Assembly: GCA_009760855.2 (NCBI GenBank)
Contig: WPIO01000123.1
Coordinates: 126,001 to 190,000 of the forward strand
Reading direction: 5' to 3'
DNA: 64,000 nt
From: Cristatella mucedo
Taxonomy: Eukaryota > Bryozoa > Phylactolaemata > Cristatellidae
This document shows positions 1-45,025 of this stretch, in pieces (the first letter of the stretch is position 1; every line of letters starts with the position of its first letter). Made by a program: the position numbers and the translations under genes. The notes under the pieces were generated by a model that had not been told where the DNA came from, ran no database searches, and was given only the letters and a program-made list of their open reading frames with translations.

Positions 1-1595
1 CGACGCTTACGTTTCGTCCCATTCGCCGCCATGCACGAAGTTTATTACTGCACACGTCGCCTTCAGCCGTGTGGCTCGACACGAACTGGTTGAGCTCGCG
101 ATAGTCGAGGACGGGCCTCACTTTCCCTTTGCTGCTTTGGACCACCGCCATCAAGGGAATCAGCCCACCGCACTCCCCGTGAAAAGGTTGAAGCCAACCA
201 CACTTTATCCAGTCCTCCACTTCCCGTTCATATTCTACTTCTACCTCAGCCGGGATGCGATATGAGGACACGCGGTTCTGCAGCATGGGGGCCTGTACGC
301 CTTCTTTCCAGTTCCAGCGCACGTGCCACGCGCCATCGTGGAATATGGCAGTAAAATCTTTGTCGGAGACTGTAAGCTCGCTCGAATTTCCGAGCTTTGC
401 AATGAGCAAAACGTCGGTGGCCGGGGGGAGAGTGAGGGCAGGTTACACTGTTTCTTTCGCCGCGGATGCATCGGGTCGTTGGAGCCTCATTACCGAAGTC
501 AACTTGGCCTTCACCGTTGTGCCCTACGCGGACGCCGCCTAGCGCTTTTATGACATCCATCCCAAGGATGACGTCCCAGCCAGCAATTATATCGGTCACC
601 AAACAATTAACCTCCAGCGGTACTCCTCTAATTAACAAACTGACCTTACACGTAGAGGTACAGAGAGCGCGGTCACCGTTCATCATCAAGATACCCTCCC
701 TCGCAGGCTGCAGATCACGAGAGGAGGCCAGCACTGATGCAAGCACCGTGCGGGAGCAGCCGGTGTCGACAAGTGCAGTAGCGAACTGGCCATTTAACAT
801 CACGCCAATGGAGGGCAGTCGCGCCGAAGTCAAGGGGAACACGCTGGCGCAGGTGTTGGCGGTTCCCCTTATTCGTTTTTTTTGATCGCCGAATTTTTTT
901 TACCACACGCATCAGCTAGATGATTCGGATCGCCGCAGATCCAGCAAAGTCGCGTGCGCGGCCCGCTGCGAAAAGGCCGGTCGGTGTACTGCCTTTGCGA
1001 GTCCGTCTTAGACTGCACCACGACGCCACGGGTCTGAGCGCGTCGATCCTCGAAACGGCCGGCGAGACATGCCGCACTTGACGAGACAAAGTTCCTCGAC
1101 ATTTCAACCAGCACCGGCAAATCAGCTTTGGTAAGCGAGCACGCTGCTCGAAGTTGCCGCTTTACGTCATCGGGTAGGCCCGACACAAATGCGCACTTCA
1201 GCAAAGACTCCGGGGGATACGCAGGTGCCCCCCCCCCCCGCTTGAGCAGCAAAGACAATAGACGCCAAGCGAACAAGGTCGGCCAAGATTACGTCTGGCG
1301 ACTCACCCTCGCGAAGTTTTCTGCTCGATAACTCGTCGTACGCGCGGAAGCAATCGGGCGAAAACGCGGCGCTGAGTGCGCGTTTCACCTTCGTATAGTC
1401 ACGTTTATCACTGTCCACCAGCCCTTCATAGACGGCAAAAGCTCCGCCGGTTAAGTACAAGGGCATGAGTGCGGCGAGATCGTCATCTTTAATCTTGTTC
1501 GTCTTGGCCACGGAGTCCAGTCGACGCACCCACGCGACGAAGTCCGTTTTGCCGTCATAAGGTTCGATTTTGCCTAGCATTACCATTGATACCAT
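1..1595 (-). mobile_element. Ty3/gypsy-like LTR retrotransposon, gag-protease-RT start (truncated by window edge)
   Basis: Read on the minus strand from 1595. The gag region includes LGKIEPYDGKTDFVAWVRR and DVILADLVRLASIVFA. It is followed by a CCHC zinc knuckle CWICGDPNHLADAC near 950 and an aspartic protease with ALVDTGCSRTVL near 760 and DVILGMDVI near 560. The start of reverse transcriptase (KVRPVLDYRELNQFVSSHT) runs off at base 1. The reading frame breaks at homopolymers: a C/G run near 1227-1238, A/T runs near 877-900, and a G run near 421-428. Without these, gag, protease and RT would read on as a normal polyprotein. Whether the breaks are decay or base-calling errors cannot be told here. 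Confidence 0.85.
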
Positions 1596-2060
1596 CGACT
1601 ACATCCCAAGAAATAGCTTGTGCTTCGATGTGCCTTGCACGAAGAACGCCCGCACAGAACCAACACCAACAGTTTATTCTACTACAGAGCAGAGGGAGCA
1701 CGACTTCACTCGCCCCTCTCTCCCCACTGAATCCCCCTCGCCCACCGCTGTTTTTGCCGACCCCGATGGTGAGTCCACCATCTGACTGTGGTTACCGGCC
1801 TGTCCAAACCACACCACAGGCGGACCACAGCTATGCACCAACGGTGATGCTCCAGAATGCTGTTTAAGGAAGGAGCGGTACCGGCCTGCATATAATCAGA
1901 CCACACAAGCCACTGTGGGAGACAGCTTCTAATCTTGGATAAGGATCGGATGTGATGGCTAGCTGTAGAGGCAAAGTCCGGCTGGGGCGAAATAACGCCG
2001 CCGCGTGGCATCCCCCACGTGGCCTCTCCCGCGTGGCTTCCCCCACGTGACTTCCTTTGA
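1596..2060 (-). other. Probable 5' LTR/leader of the gypsy-like element
   Basis: This lies directly upstream of the gag start on the minus strand. It has an AATAAA (plus-strand TTTATT at 1673-1678) in a position fitting an LTR polyadenylation site. LTR ends cannot be placed because the other LTR is outside the window. Positions 2003-2050 hold short repeats of a CCACGTGG/CCGCGTGG type. Confidence 0.35.
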
Positions 2061-2339
2061 TCTTTAGCTTAAATCGCGCTCTTCTGTGGTCTACATAACT
2101 GCCTGCATCCGTACGTCTCAGCTACCTTGGTCGTTGCGAGCACCTTAACCGCTGGGCATTGCATAGTTAACCTGTTATTGTTGGGTCGTGCGACATTGTT
2201 ATAAAGAGGCCTAATCAAACTGCCTCTCGTCTTTCTCTTGCCCTGTGACAGCGACGTGGCCACGGGCGGCGTAGCTGCAATAAGGTGTGGTCGCGGATGT
2301 GGAGCACCCCAATTATGTTGGGGTTCGCACGCAGAGGGT

Positions 2340-2760
2340 GATAGCACGCGACGAAGATGAACGATGCCCCCCCACAAGCGATTTGTGCTGTCGATGATGA
2401 CGGCTGTATTGAATTGTATGCAGGCAACGCAAGCGTGCGAGTGTACATCTACATATGAATGTAGAAGCCGTCGTGGAAGCAGCTGCGGAGAGAAGAGAAA
2501 GAAAGTGAGAGGGAGAGGCTCCCACACAGGCCAGTGGACAAGCAGAAAGTTGCTTGCTGGAGGACTAGCGGGTCACGCGACAGCAGCTGATCCGCTAGTC
2601 CAATGAAATCCAGCGTAGTTAGCCGATACTGTCCAACTGCAGCACCTAACGAGGTGGTACTCACACCGCCCGTTGGCCGGGCGGAGGGGTGTGAGTGAGT
2701 CCGGCTGGGGCGGAAAAGCATGGCGGCCGTGGCCACGCTCACGAAAGGCCCCCCCTAAGT
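2340..2760. repeat. Repeat X, copy 1
   Basis: It contains a segment around GTAGAAGCCGTCGTGGAAGC (about 2460) and a segment GAGGTGGTACTCACACCGCC (about 2650). Both recur at 5.8-6.4 kb, and a diverged part recurs at 51.66-51.79 kb. No coding potential is recognised. Confidence 0.6.
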
Positions 2761-2867
2761 CGCGCGGCGAGAGACAAGCGACGGAAACAAGCATGGCGAA
2801 GTATTCAAGAACGGGAGTGTCGAGCGCGGTCACGGTTAACATGAAGCCGAGCCGATAGGTTGAGCCG

Positions 2868-3056
2868 CGATGGCGCACTAGGTAAGGCGGTTGCTTTTTC
2901 ACGACCTTGGTCCCGAAGTCGGGGGTTCGATTCCTGCGGTGGGCGATCCTTTGTTGCTACTGCAAGCGGCGGTGACAGCCTTAAAGGCTCTCCTGTCGCT
3001 AAACAAAAAAGAGGCTGTTGAATCAGCTAGGATTTATTTACTTGATTTAAATAAAT
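2868..3056 (+). repeat. tRNA-derived SINE, family A
   Basis: Begins GCGCACTAGGTAAGGCGG (box A-like), with box B GGTTCGATTCC and a body GGGCGATCC...GACAGCC...CTCCTGTCGCTA, ending in AGCTAGGATTTATTTA. About ten copies are seen in the window. Confidence 0.8.
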
Positions 3057-3359
3057 ATTATAAATATCCTTATATTATAATATCCTTATATTATAATAAT
3101 CCTTTATTGATTTATTTGATCTATTTACTTATTGATTCATTGAGGCGCCGTTCGAGGCGCTGCGGTCGGCAGCCGTGGGCGGTGGCGTAGCAGTCGTGCA
3201 GCACCTACGTTGGGGCGTGCGTGCGTCTCCAGCCAGCACTTAGTGGCAGCATAGTCGTAGCAGAACAGCACCCGGTCGGCGGTCGCGTCGACACATAGCC
3301 GACAGCACGTATGGGGAGGGGAGCGTCGCCGACGAGCGATGAGTGGCGGCTAAGTACCG
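3057..3359. other. AT-rich stretch then GC-rich flank, no gene seen
   Basis: 3057-3130 is built from TATTATAA-type words. 3140-3359 is GC-rich and may be part of the adjoining LTR. No coding signal. Confidence 0.4.
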
Positions 3360-3625
3360 AAGGTGTCGTATGACAGTGGCTCCGGCGGCGGCTGTTCCAG
3401 TGGGAGCCTCGCGGATAGACAACGGGCGCACGTGCGCGGCAAACGAGAGTTACTCTATTCCTCTCAACAGGTGCGTATATGAGAGCGCCATCGATCGCAG
3501 TAGACGACACAAAATATAGCATTCATCAGTGGCCTGACACTGGGCTGCGTCAATGGCTTAACTATTGGCTACAGGTGATGCATGTACATTAGTGTCAAGG
3601 CGCTTCGCTAATTACAACAGCCGTA
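3360..3625 (-). repeat. Repeat Y copy 1, probable 3' LTR portion of a non-autonomous element
   Basis: It aligns with 5350-5610 over about 260 bp. Shared words include GTGGGAG(C/T)CTCGC, AACGAGAG, CTGGGCTGC, TCAATGGCTTAACTATTG and AGTGTCAAGGC. A third partial copy at 53150-53290 abuts a gag-protease fragment in the same relative place, supporting an LTR identity. Confidence 0.6.
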
Positions 3626-3849
3626 GCCGCAGACGAACATTACATTCCTTCCTCCATGGAAAACAGATTTCACAGTCAACCAGCCTAGCTGGGAAGGGGG
3701 CAGCCCTCACGACTGGAAAGTCGTGTAGCCATTGGCTCCCGCAGAGCCCGGTCCAGTGGTATGTCGGTCGGGCTGTCAGGATATTAATTTAGTATTTTTA
3801 GTATTTTAGTATGTTTAATTTTATATTAATTTACTTACGAGAAACACTC

Positions 3850-5129
3850 CGGCTGATTGCAGCCTCGCTTTTCTCGTAGTTCCACTCCGCCGAGTCGATC
3901 TCGCGGTTGTGCTGCTCTGCACTCTACATCGAGACGCTCTAGCAGGTGCTCTTCGCAGCCGCAACGCTCTCGCTGCTGTGCTTCGCCTCAGCGAAGCTCT
4001 CGCTGCTTCGCCCGCACCTCGTCGCCGCAGGCTACGACAGCGGCCTTGCCGCTGTCCGCTATCACGCGGCGCTCCTCAGCGCTCAGCAACCGAGACGCTC
4101 GTGCAGGTGCTCTTCACCACCGAGACGCTCTCGGGGCTGCTTTCCCCGGCCGCTGAGATGCTCTCCGCCCGCTACGACGCTCGCGCTGCTGCGCTTGGCG
4201 GCCATGACGTCACTCTCACGGACGCATTTCGCTGCCGCCGCGACGCTCTCGCTGCAGCGCTTCGCAGCCAAGACGTCGCTCTCGTGGACTGCCTGCGCGT
4301 GGTCGCAGGCCACTGCCGCCTCGCCGCTGACCGCAATCGCTCAGTGCTCCTCTACACTCTGCGCCGAGACGCTTGTGCGGGTGCTCTCCACCACCGAGAG
4401 GCTCTCGCCGCTGCGCTCCGCGGCCGAGACGTCGCTCTCTCGGGCGCTCTTTGCCGCCGAGACGCTCTCCTCCGCTGCCAAGCTGTCGCCGCTGCGCTTC
4501 GCCGCCGAGACGTCGCTCGATTGGGCCGCCTGCACGTTGTCGCAGGCATCGCCGCCGCCCACTGCCGCCTCGCCACTGCAAGCCGTCGCATGCTGCACTT
4601 CCTTCGTCTCCAGCTTCTGCCGCTGCGAACTTACGTTGCTCTGGCGCTCTTCGGCTGTTGTGGCAACTATGTCGGAAGCGGTCCCGTACCCACTCCGTCC
4701 ACTGGTATTGCCGTCGGATAGCTGCGGCAGCTGAATGAGTTCCGCACGTCTGTCTGGCTCTTGCGGGCAGTTGACGGTGGGATCGACCGGTGATGAAGCT
4801 GGCTCGTCGCCTGGCTTTGTCTTGGTCTCGGCTCCGGCGAGCTGCTCCTACTCCAGCCGAAACCTCTCGGCCTCAATCTCGGCCTCCTCATCCGTCAACC
4901 GGGAGAAGATTAGAATTAACTCGTTTCGCAGCTTGTGATAATCTTGCTTTACGTTGGCCGGCTGACCACCCCAACCGTCTATTTCGTTATCGCACAGACA
5001 TGCTGGCAAAACATGTTTTAACGGCATCACAATCTTTATCCTTGCAACAGCCTTCTCGTGCGTTAGAAGCCAAGGCACGTCACCGCTAACCATGTTATTC
5101 ATGTTGTTTATCAAGCACGGTATTACCAT
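3850..5129 (-). pseudogene. Decayed, repetitive gag-like reading frame of an LTR element
   Basis: One minus-strand frame runs from 5129 to about 4083 with two in-frame stops (TAG near 4848, stop near 4341). The N-terminal part includes QDYHKLRNELILIFSRLTDE and an acidic, coiled-coil-like stretch (EEAEIEAERFRLE). The rest consists of degenerate repeats of the type ESDVSAAKRSGESL. The DNA is a GC-rich array of GAGACGCTCTCGCTGC-like units. It sits between two copies of repeat Y, so I read it as the internal region of a non-autonomous LTR element. The long plus-strand frames here are side effects of the repeats. Confidence 0.5.
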
Positions 5130-5228
5130 TCAATCGCATTTACCTTTGCAGCAAATGTAAAGCGCCTAGAAAGAGATTGGGTTCTCTGAGGGTGCTTTAT
5201 CAAGTGCATTATTATTTTTATTATTATA
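5085..5228 (+). repeat. LINE 3' end fragment
   Basis: Contains the LINE tail GTAAAGCGCCTAGAAAGAG and GGTGCTTTATCAAGTGC followed by ATT repeats. Confidence 0.8.
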
Positions 5229-5349
5229 AGGCATAAAATGCGGTCCGCCGGCCGTTGAACATTTCGTACCTCAGTATAAGCGTCCTATCGAGACCATAAA
5301 AAGTCTGGTACTATTTTCGGCTCGAGTAAACCATTCTCTGCTGCCAGCT

Positions 5350-5610
5350 GTTTATGACGGTGTCTGAGACGGCAGCTGTTTTAGTGGGAGTCTCGCAGAG
5401 ACGCTGCAGGCGCACGCTCGCCGTAAACGAGAGAACTCTCATTTATTACTCTGAACGGGCACACACACATATATGTGGGAACGCGATCAATCGCATCAGA
5501 ATAACGCGCATTAGTGACCTGACGCTGGGCTGCCTCGATGGCTTAACTATTGAACAAAGGTTAGGTAATGTACAGTAGTGTCAAGGCTGGCTAATTACAG
5601 CAGCAGCAGA
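5350..5610 (-). repeat. Repeat Y copy 2, probable 5' LTR portion
   Basis: Homologous to 3360-3625. It carries AATAAATGAG on the minus strand, a possible LTR polyadenylation site. Confidence 0.6.
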
Positions 5611-5799
5611 AGCCGCAGGAGCACGATACTAAGGGCGAACTGGCGAAGTCGAGGTTGGCTCGTCATTGAGTTTCGGAGTCGAGTCGTTGGTGGTCGGTTG
5701 CTGAGTTTCGTATTCGCGTCGAGTTGTTTTTGGTCGAGCTTTTGGTTGTATGTTCTAATCGATCGCTAGGTTCACCAATTTTTAGGGGCTCGTGCGGCA

Positions 5800-5958
5800 G
5801 ATGGCTGGCGGCCTGACCGAGAGCAAAGCTCTAACAAGCGAGTAGTACTGACGGCGACGGTTGCATGGTATCGCATGAAGGAAAACGCGAAGCGAGCGAG
5901 CGTACATACGGATGTAGAAGCCGTCGTGGAAGCAGCTCCGGAGCAGCGCCAGTAGGGA

Positions 5959-5962
<4 letters not shown>
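5800..5962. repeat. Repeat X, copy 2 (first half)
   Basis: Shares GTAGAAGCCGTCGTGGAAGC and the following GA-rich segment with 2340-2560. Confidence 0.6.

Positions 5963-6036
<74 letters not shown>
5963..6036. repeat. GA microsatellite
   Basis: Uninterrupted AG dinucleotides over about 74 bp. Confidence 0.97.
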
Positions 6037-6037
<1 letters not shown>

Positions 6038-6087
6038 AGGGAGAACGAGTGGATAGCCAAGTTCCATGCTGCAGGACTTACATAAGT

Positions 6088-6257
6088 AAAAATAAATAAA
6101 TCCTAGCTGATTAAACAGCCTCTTTTTGCATAGTGACAGAAGAGCCTTTATGGCAATCACCACCGCTGGCAGTGGCGATACAGGATCGCCCACCGCAGGA
6201 ATCGAACCCGCGACCTCGGGACCGAGGTCGTGAAAGCAACCGCCTTACCTAGTGTAC
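6088..6257 (-). repeat. tRNA-derived SINE, family A
   Basis: Complement of the family A unit, with box B at GGAATCGAACCC (reverse). It interrupts repeat X copy 2. Confidence 0.82.
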
Positions 6258-6261
6258 AAGC

Positions 6262-6400
6262 TTAGTTAGCCGATAATTTTCAACTGCAGCGATTATTGAG
6301 GTGGTACTCACACTGCCCGTTGGCCGGCGGAGGGGTGAGTCTGGCTGGGGTGGAAAAGCATTGGGGCGTGGCCTCGCCCACAATTCCACCCAAGCCACGA
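6262..6400. repeat. Repeat X, copy 2 (second half)
   Basis: Shares AGTTAGCCGAT, GAGGTGGTACTCACAC and TGGCCGG...GGAGGGGTG with 2610-2745. Confidence 0.6.
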
Positions 6401-9034
6401 CCTAATAGCTAAACAAGGGCCACGATTTACCGCAATCCACTCTAATTAAGCAAAAATCAGCAAGAAATCAGTGGCGACACTTGAGCTCAAATTTCTAGTG
6501 AATATTGTTGTACACATGCCTTTGGGCGTTCTCGTCCAAATGGGCTCTAAAGAGAATGGTTACTACGGCAATCCACTTTAATCATGCGAAAATCAACTAA
6601 AATCGGCTGCACCAAACTCCGACTGTTCGTGTACAATTTAGTGCCGTTTCCCGAACTCTCGTGCGATCCAGTGGGTCGAGCAATATCACAGTATTGCCAC
6701 GACATGCAATCCAAATCGTATCTTTGCTCTGCAGCTTTCTGGCGAATTTGCACAGGATTGTGGCCCGTACCTTTGAGCCTATGTGCACAATAACGAGCTT
6801 AGTTGCATAACATTCATCAGCGTAATGGATCTCCATCTGTAACTCTACAAAGACTAAGTGGATGCTACAGAGGAACTTTCAATAGCGCACTAAAATCTTG
6901 AGCGACTTTCGGTAAGCATACGGTAGCCAACAAACTTCATCTCACGAAGCAAAGAAAGAGTGAGAAGCATAGCTCAGTCAGTAGGGCGAGTTAGAAAGGA
7001 AGGAAGTACCATGGAAGTAGCAGCTCAAGACGGCCGGAAAGGATGTGCCCAAGTCGCCGGCAAGAGACAAGAAGTCGATTCGTTAGAATTTTGGAAGTAA
7101 ATTCCAGTCTAGGACATGAAGAGCAAAAGCGTCTTGACGCCAACAGGATTTAGTAGAGTACCGGAAGAGGCTGAAACTAGAGCAGCACTTCTGCTGGATA
7201 TGACGGAGCCAAGCCATGGCAAGCCTCACGAATCAGTGTAAGAAATTCACTGTATCCATAGGCGTTCACTAGAACATTCCCTCGGAATTCAAGCCAACAA
7301 TTTCTAATCTATTTTAGCTTAATTAGAGCTGATTTCGCCAATTAGTAATACTAGCAATTCGTTGAACCACGACAACAGTTTCGACGACACTTAAGAGTAA
7401 GTGATTTAATTGACACAATTCAGAAAAAATCACGACAGTCAAAAGCAGCCCAAGTTGCTGCCTCAGAAGTGGCCCCAAACTTAGACTGATGCACAGTATA
7501 TGGCATACCGACAGGCAGGCATACCGTCTGCCTCACTGCTCCTAGACAGTATAATAATTATAACAACAAGATATTTGCATAGTATCCAAAGAAAATGTAG
7601 TATCTCTTTCGTGACACTTTATATATGGTAAGACTTCCAACTTATATTTGCACACTGGTTGTCACTGACGGCGATTTAACAGTGGGACTATACTGGCATG
7701 CACAAACTTGAGAAATCTTTGCACAATTTGTACCGAGCGACTTTCACGTGCACAGTCAGGCACTTGTTCACGGTAAGAATACACGCCTTCCAATCAGTTT
7801 CCAAGTTCAAGCAGCCCAGCAAGACAGCTCCTTTCCCCGAGCATCACAGCAAACGTTGTCATGGCAACGTGTGCCGTACAGTATGGCCAGGCCATACCAT
7901 GTCGAGGTGCAAAGTGATAAGCTACTATTAAGTAGCCGAGGTTGATGCTGAGTAGAATAGAATCCAGCTCTTCAAGCTCTGATGCACATCGTAACTCATG
8001 GCTGCTGCTACACTGCATTCGCACACAGCAGAAGCAAAGCCAGGATTGGAGCACCAGCCTGACTCGGGGCGGGAGGGGGGAGGGCTGGAGCCTTCCCTGT
8101 AAAGGGGGTCTGGGGGCATAGCGCCTGCGGGTGTCGTGCAGCCAGGCCAAGCATCAAGGGGCCAGCAGCCTCGCAAGAGCAGCTGCTGACCGCCCGACCG
8201 GGCATCAGCCACCCTGCCACCCCCTGGCCTAGTACGGTGTTCTCGCGTGCACAGTACTTTACTAGGATTGTCACTGGGTAGCCAAGGGTACCAAGCACTA
8301 AGCAGCCAAGCCACCAGTCAAGATCGAGGCCCGCTTCCCCCCCCCCGCCCCGGCAGTCCTACTGCATGGCACGTCAGTGCTTGCAATGCGAAATGGTGCA
8401 ATGCTAGGTTGATGTATTCCAGCAGCTCATGCCAAAACAATAAGCTTACAGTTCAGCTGCTAACAGCGATGGCTGTATAGAAGCTCAAAGTAGGATCGCA
8501 TCCATGAACTGCCTCCAATTCCGTGAAAAGGCCACTAGCACGGTAGCTAGGCAGCATTCTATGACTTCTATGGAGACGAATTATGCTTCGGTAAACAATT
8601 CCACGAGACGGCCTGCCTGTGTGGCGACAGCAGACGGATGCCAGCGAGCAAGCACTGGCAGTAGCTGCAGCAGCTGCACAGCCAGCTGCAGCCAGTGCAT
8701 TCCCTCGCTGGCAACCAGAGACGAATGATACAGTGTCGTCGATAAGCAGCAGTGTCGCACACATCGACGTGCTGCCCCTGCCGACGGACCAGCTGCCGAT
8801 GGACCGGATGCAGACGGATGTGCACTCTTCCCTTGCAGGCAACCCGAGGCGCGACGAGATGCAGCAGTCCAACGCTTGCATCGTCCCGGTCGACGGCCGA
8901 GAACGAAGTGGACCGTCGGTGGCGGTCGGGTAGCAGCGGAAAGGGGCCGACGACACGAGGCGCCGTGGGCACCGAGCCTAAATACCAGAGCCGAGTCAGC
9001 TTATGCCTCAGGCACAATAGCCCCGTGTGGTCGG
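6401..9034. other. 3' flank of TAF5, no gene recognised
   Basis: No convincing coding exon. The stretch near 8620-8710 is CAG/CTG-rich. The part adjoining 9035 is expected to hold the TAF5 3' UTR on the minus strand. Confidence 0.5.
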
Positions 9035-44196
<35,162 letters not shown>

Positions 44197-44537
44197 GACG
44201 GACAGTTTGTGGTCGTAAACACCAAAGAGCGAATTGGCGAGAGACTAACCAATTACTTTATACTGTGGTAGAAAACAAATAAATTATAAGGTAATAAATA
44301 TAGACTTTTGCTAATAGATCGTTTTAAGCTCAAAGTCATGCTAGAGATAAACGGAAGTCAAGGTGACGTCAGAGCTAGAGCTACCGCAACCGTCCTTTCC
44401 AGTCGGTGCTTCGGGTCGAGCGGGTGTGTAGCAAGCGATGCCTCGTATCGCTTAGCATCTTCATGTGTGCATGTCATCGTACTTCGAGGTCTGTCTAACC
44501 GAACGACATTTGTGTTTTGTAGGACCGTAACACTGAC
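44197..44537. promoter_or_regulatory. Head-to-head promoter region of TAF5 and RPL41
   Basis: 341 bp separate the two start codons. Visible sites are an ETS-type ACGGAAGT at 44351-44358, a perfect CRE palindrome TGACGTCA at 44364-44371, and a pyrimidine run CCTTTCC at 44394-44400 that looks like a TOP transcription start for RPL41. A GTGTGT donor near 44424 and the TTTTGTAG acceptor ending at 44520 could remove a 5' UTR intron carrying several upstream ATGs. No TATA box is seen. The site assignments are pattern matches, not tested. Confidence 0.65.
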
Positions 44538-44860
44538 ATGAGGGCCAAGGTAAGCCTATATTGATGTATTTAGTGGAGATGAATTTGGCGGCCGGCAGGC
44601 CGCTCTTGGCTGCCATGCTGTATGCCCTCAACGCTTGCCGCAAATACGATACGCGTTGCATTTGCAGTGGCGTAAGAAGAGGATGAGACGTTTAAAGCGT
44701 AAGAGGAGGAAGATGAGAGCGAGGTAAGCGTGCTCTTGGTGGTTAGTGCACTGACAGCAATAGTTATAGCTTTGTCTTGCGGTCCCAGCACAGGCCTTGG
44801 AGGCTCCTAGCCAGTACCGCTTTACTTATTGTTTGCTGCGTTAATTTCAGATCCAAGTAA
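44538..44860 (+). CDS. RPL41: RPL41 (eL41), 25-residue ribosomal peptide, three coding exons
   Basis: eL41 is the smallest eukaryotic ribosomal protein, an arginine/lysine-rich helix of the 80S ribosome. Coding exons: 44538-44549 (ATG plus three codons, MRAK; donor GTAAGC), 44668-44723 (WRKKRMRRLKRKRRKM then RA; acceptor TTTGCAG, donor GTAAGC) and 44851-44860 (end of the R codon, SK, TAA; acceptor ATTTCAG). The sum is 78 nt, 25 residues plus stop. The first exon has only 12 coding bases, so scans for long frames miss the gene. The product differs from the human peptide by one residue near the C-terminus (A for Q). An ATTAAA polyadenylation signal lies at 45020. The exon pattern means a functional parental copy, not a retro-pseudogene. 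Confidence 0.96.
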
Positions 44861-45019
44861 TCGCTCGGCCGGTGCAATAAGTCAACTTAAGCGCCGTTAT
44901 TGTGGCCTGGACATGTGTTGTGGACCATCAGCGACATTTGCAGATCTTCAGTCGACTCCTGCAGTCAACTCACAATTTCGCAGGCCGCGATGCCGTCAAC
45001 ATTACTGTAATCAGTTTTC

Positions 45020-45025
45020 ATTAAA
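45020..45025 (+). terminator. RPL41 polyadenylation signal ATTAAA
   Basis: An ATTAAA hexamer 160 nt after the RPL41 stop codon, preceded by T-rich sequence. It is the best candidate in the downstream region. Confidence 0.5.

Noticed and set aside
3909-4734. Long plus-strand open frames (about 260-270 codons) in GC-rich repeats
   Set aside because: All frames are open because of the short GC-rich repeat unit. The minus frame continues with better-looking sequence outside the array, so the plus frames are side effects.
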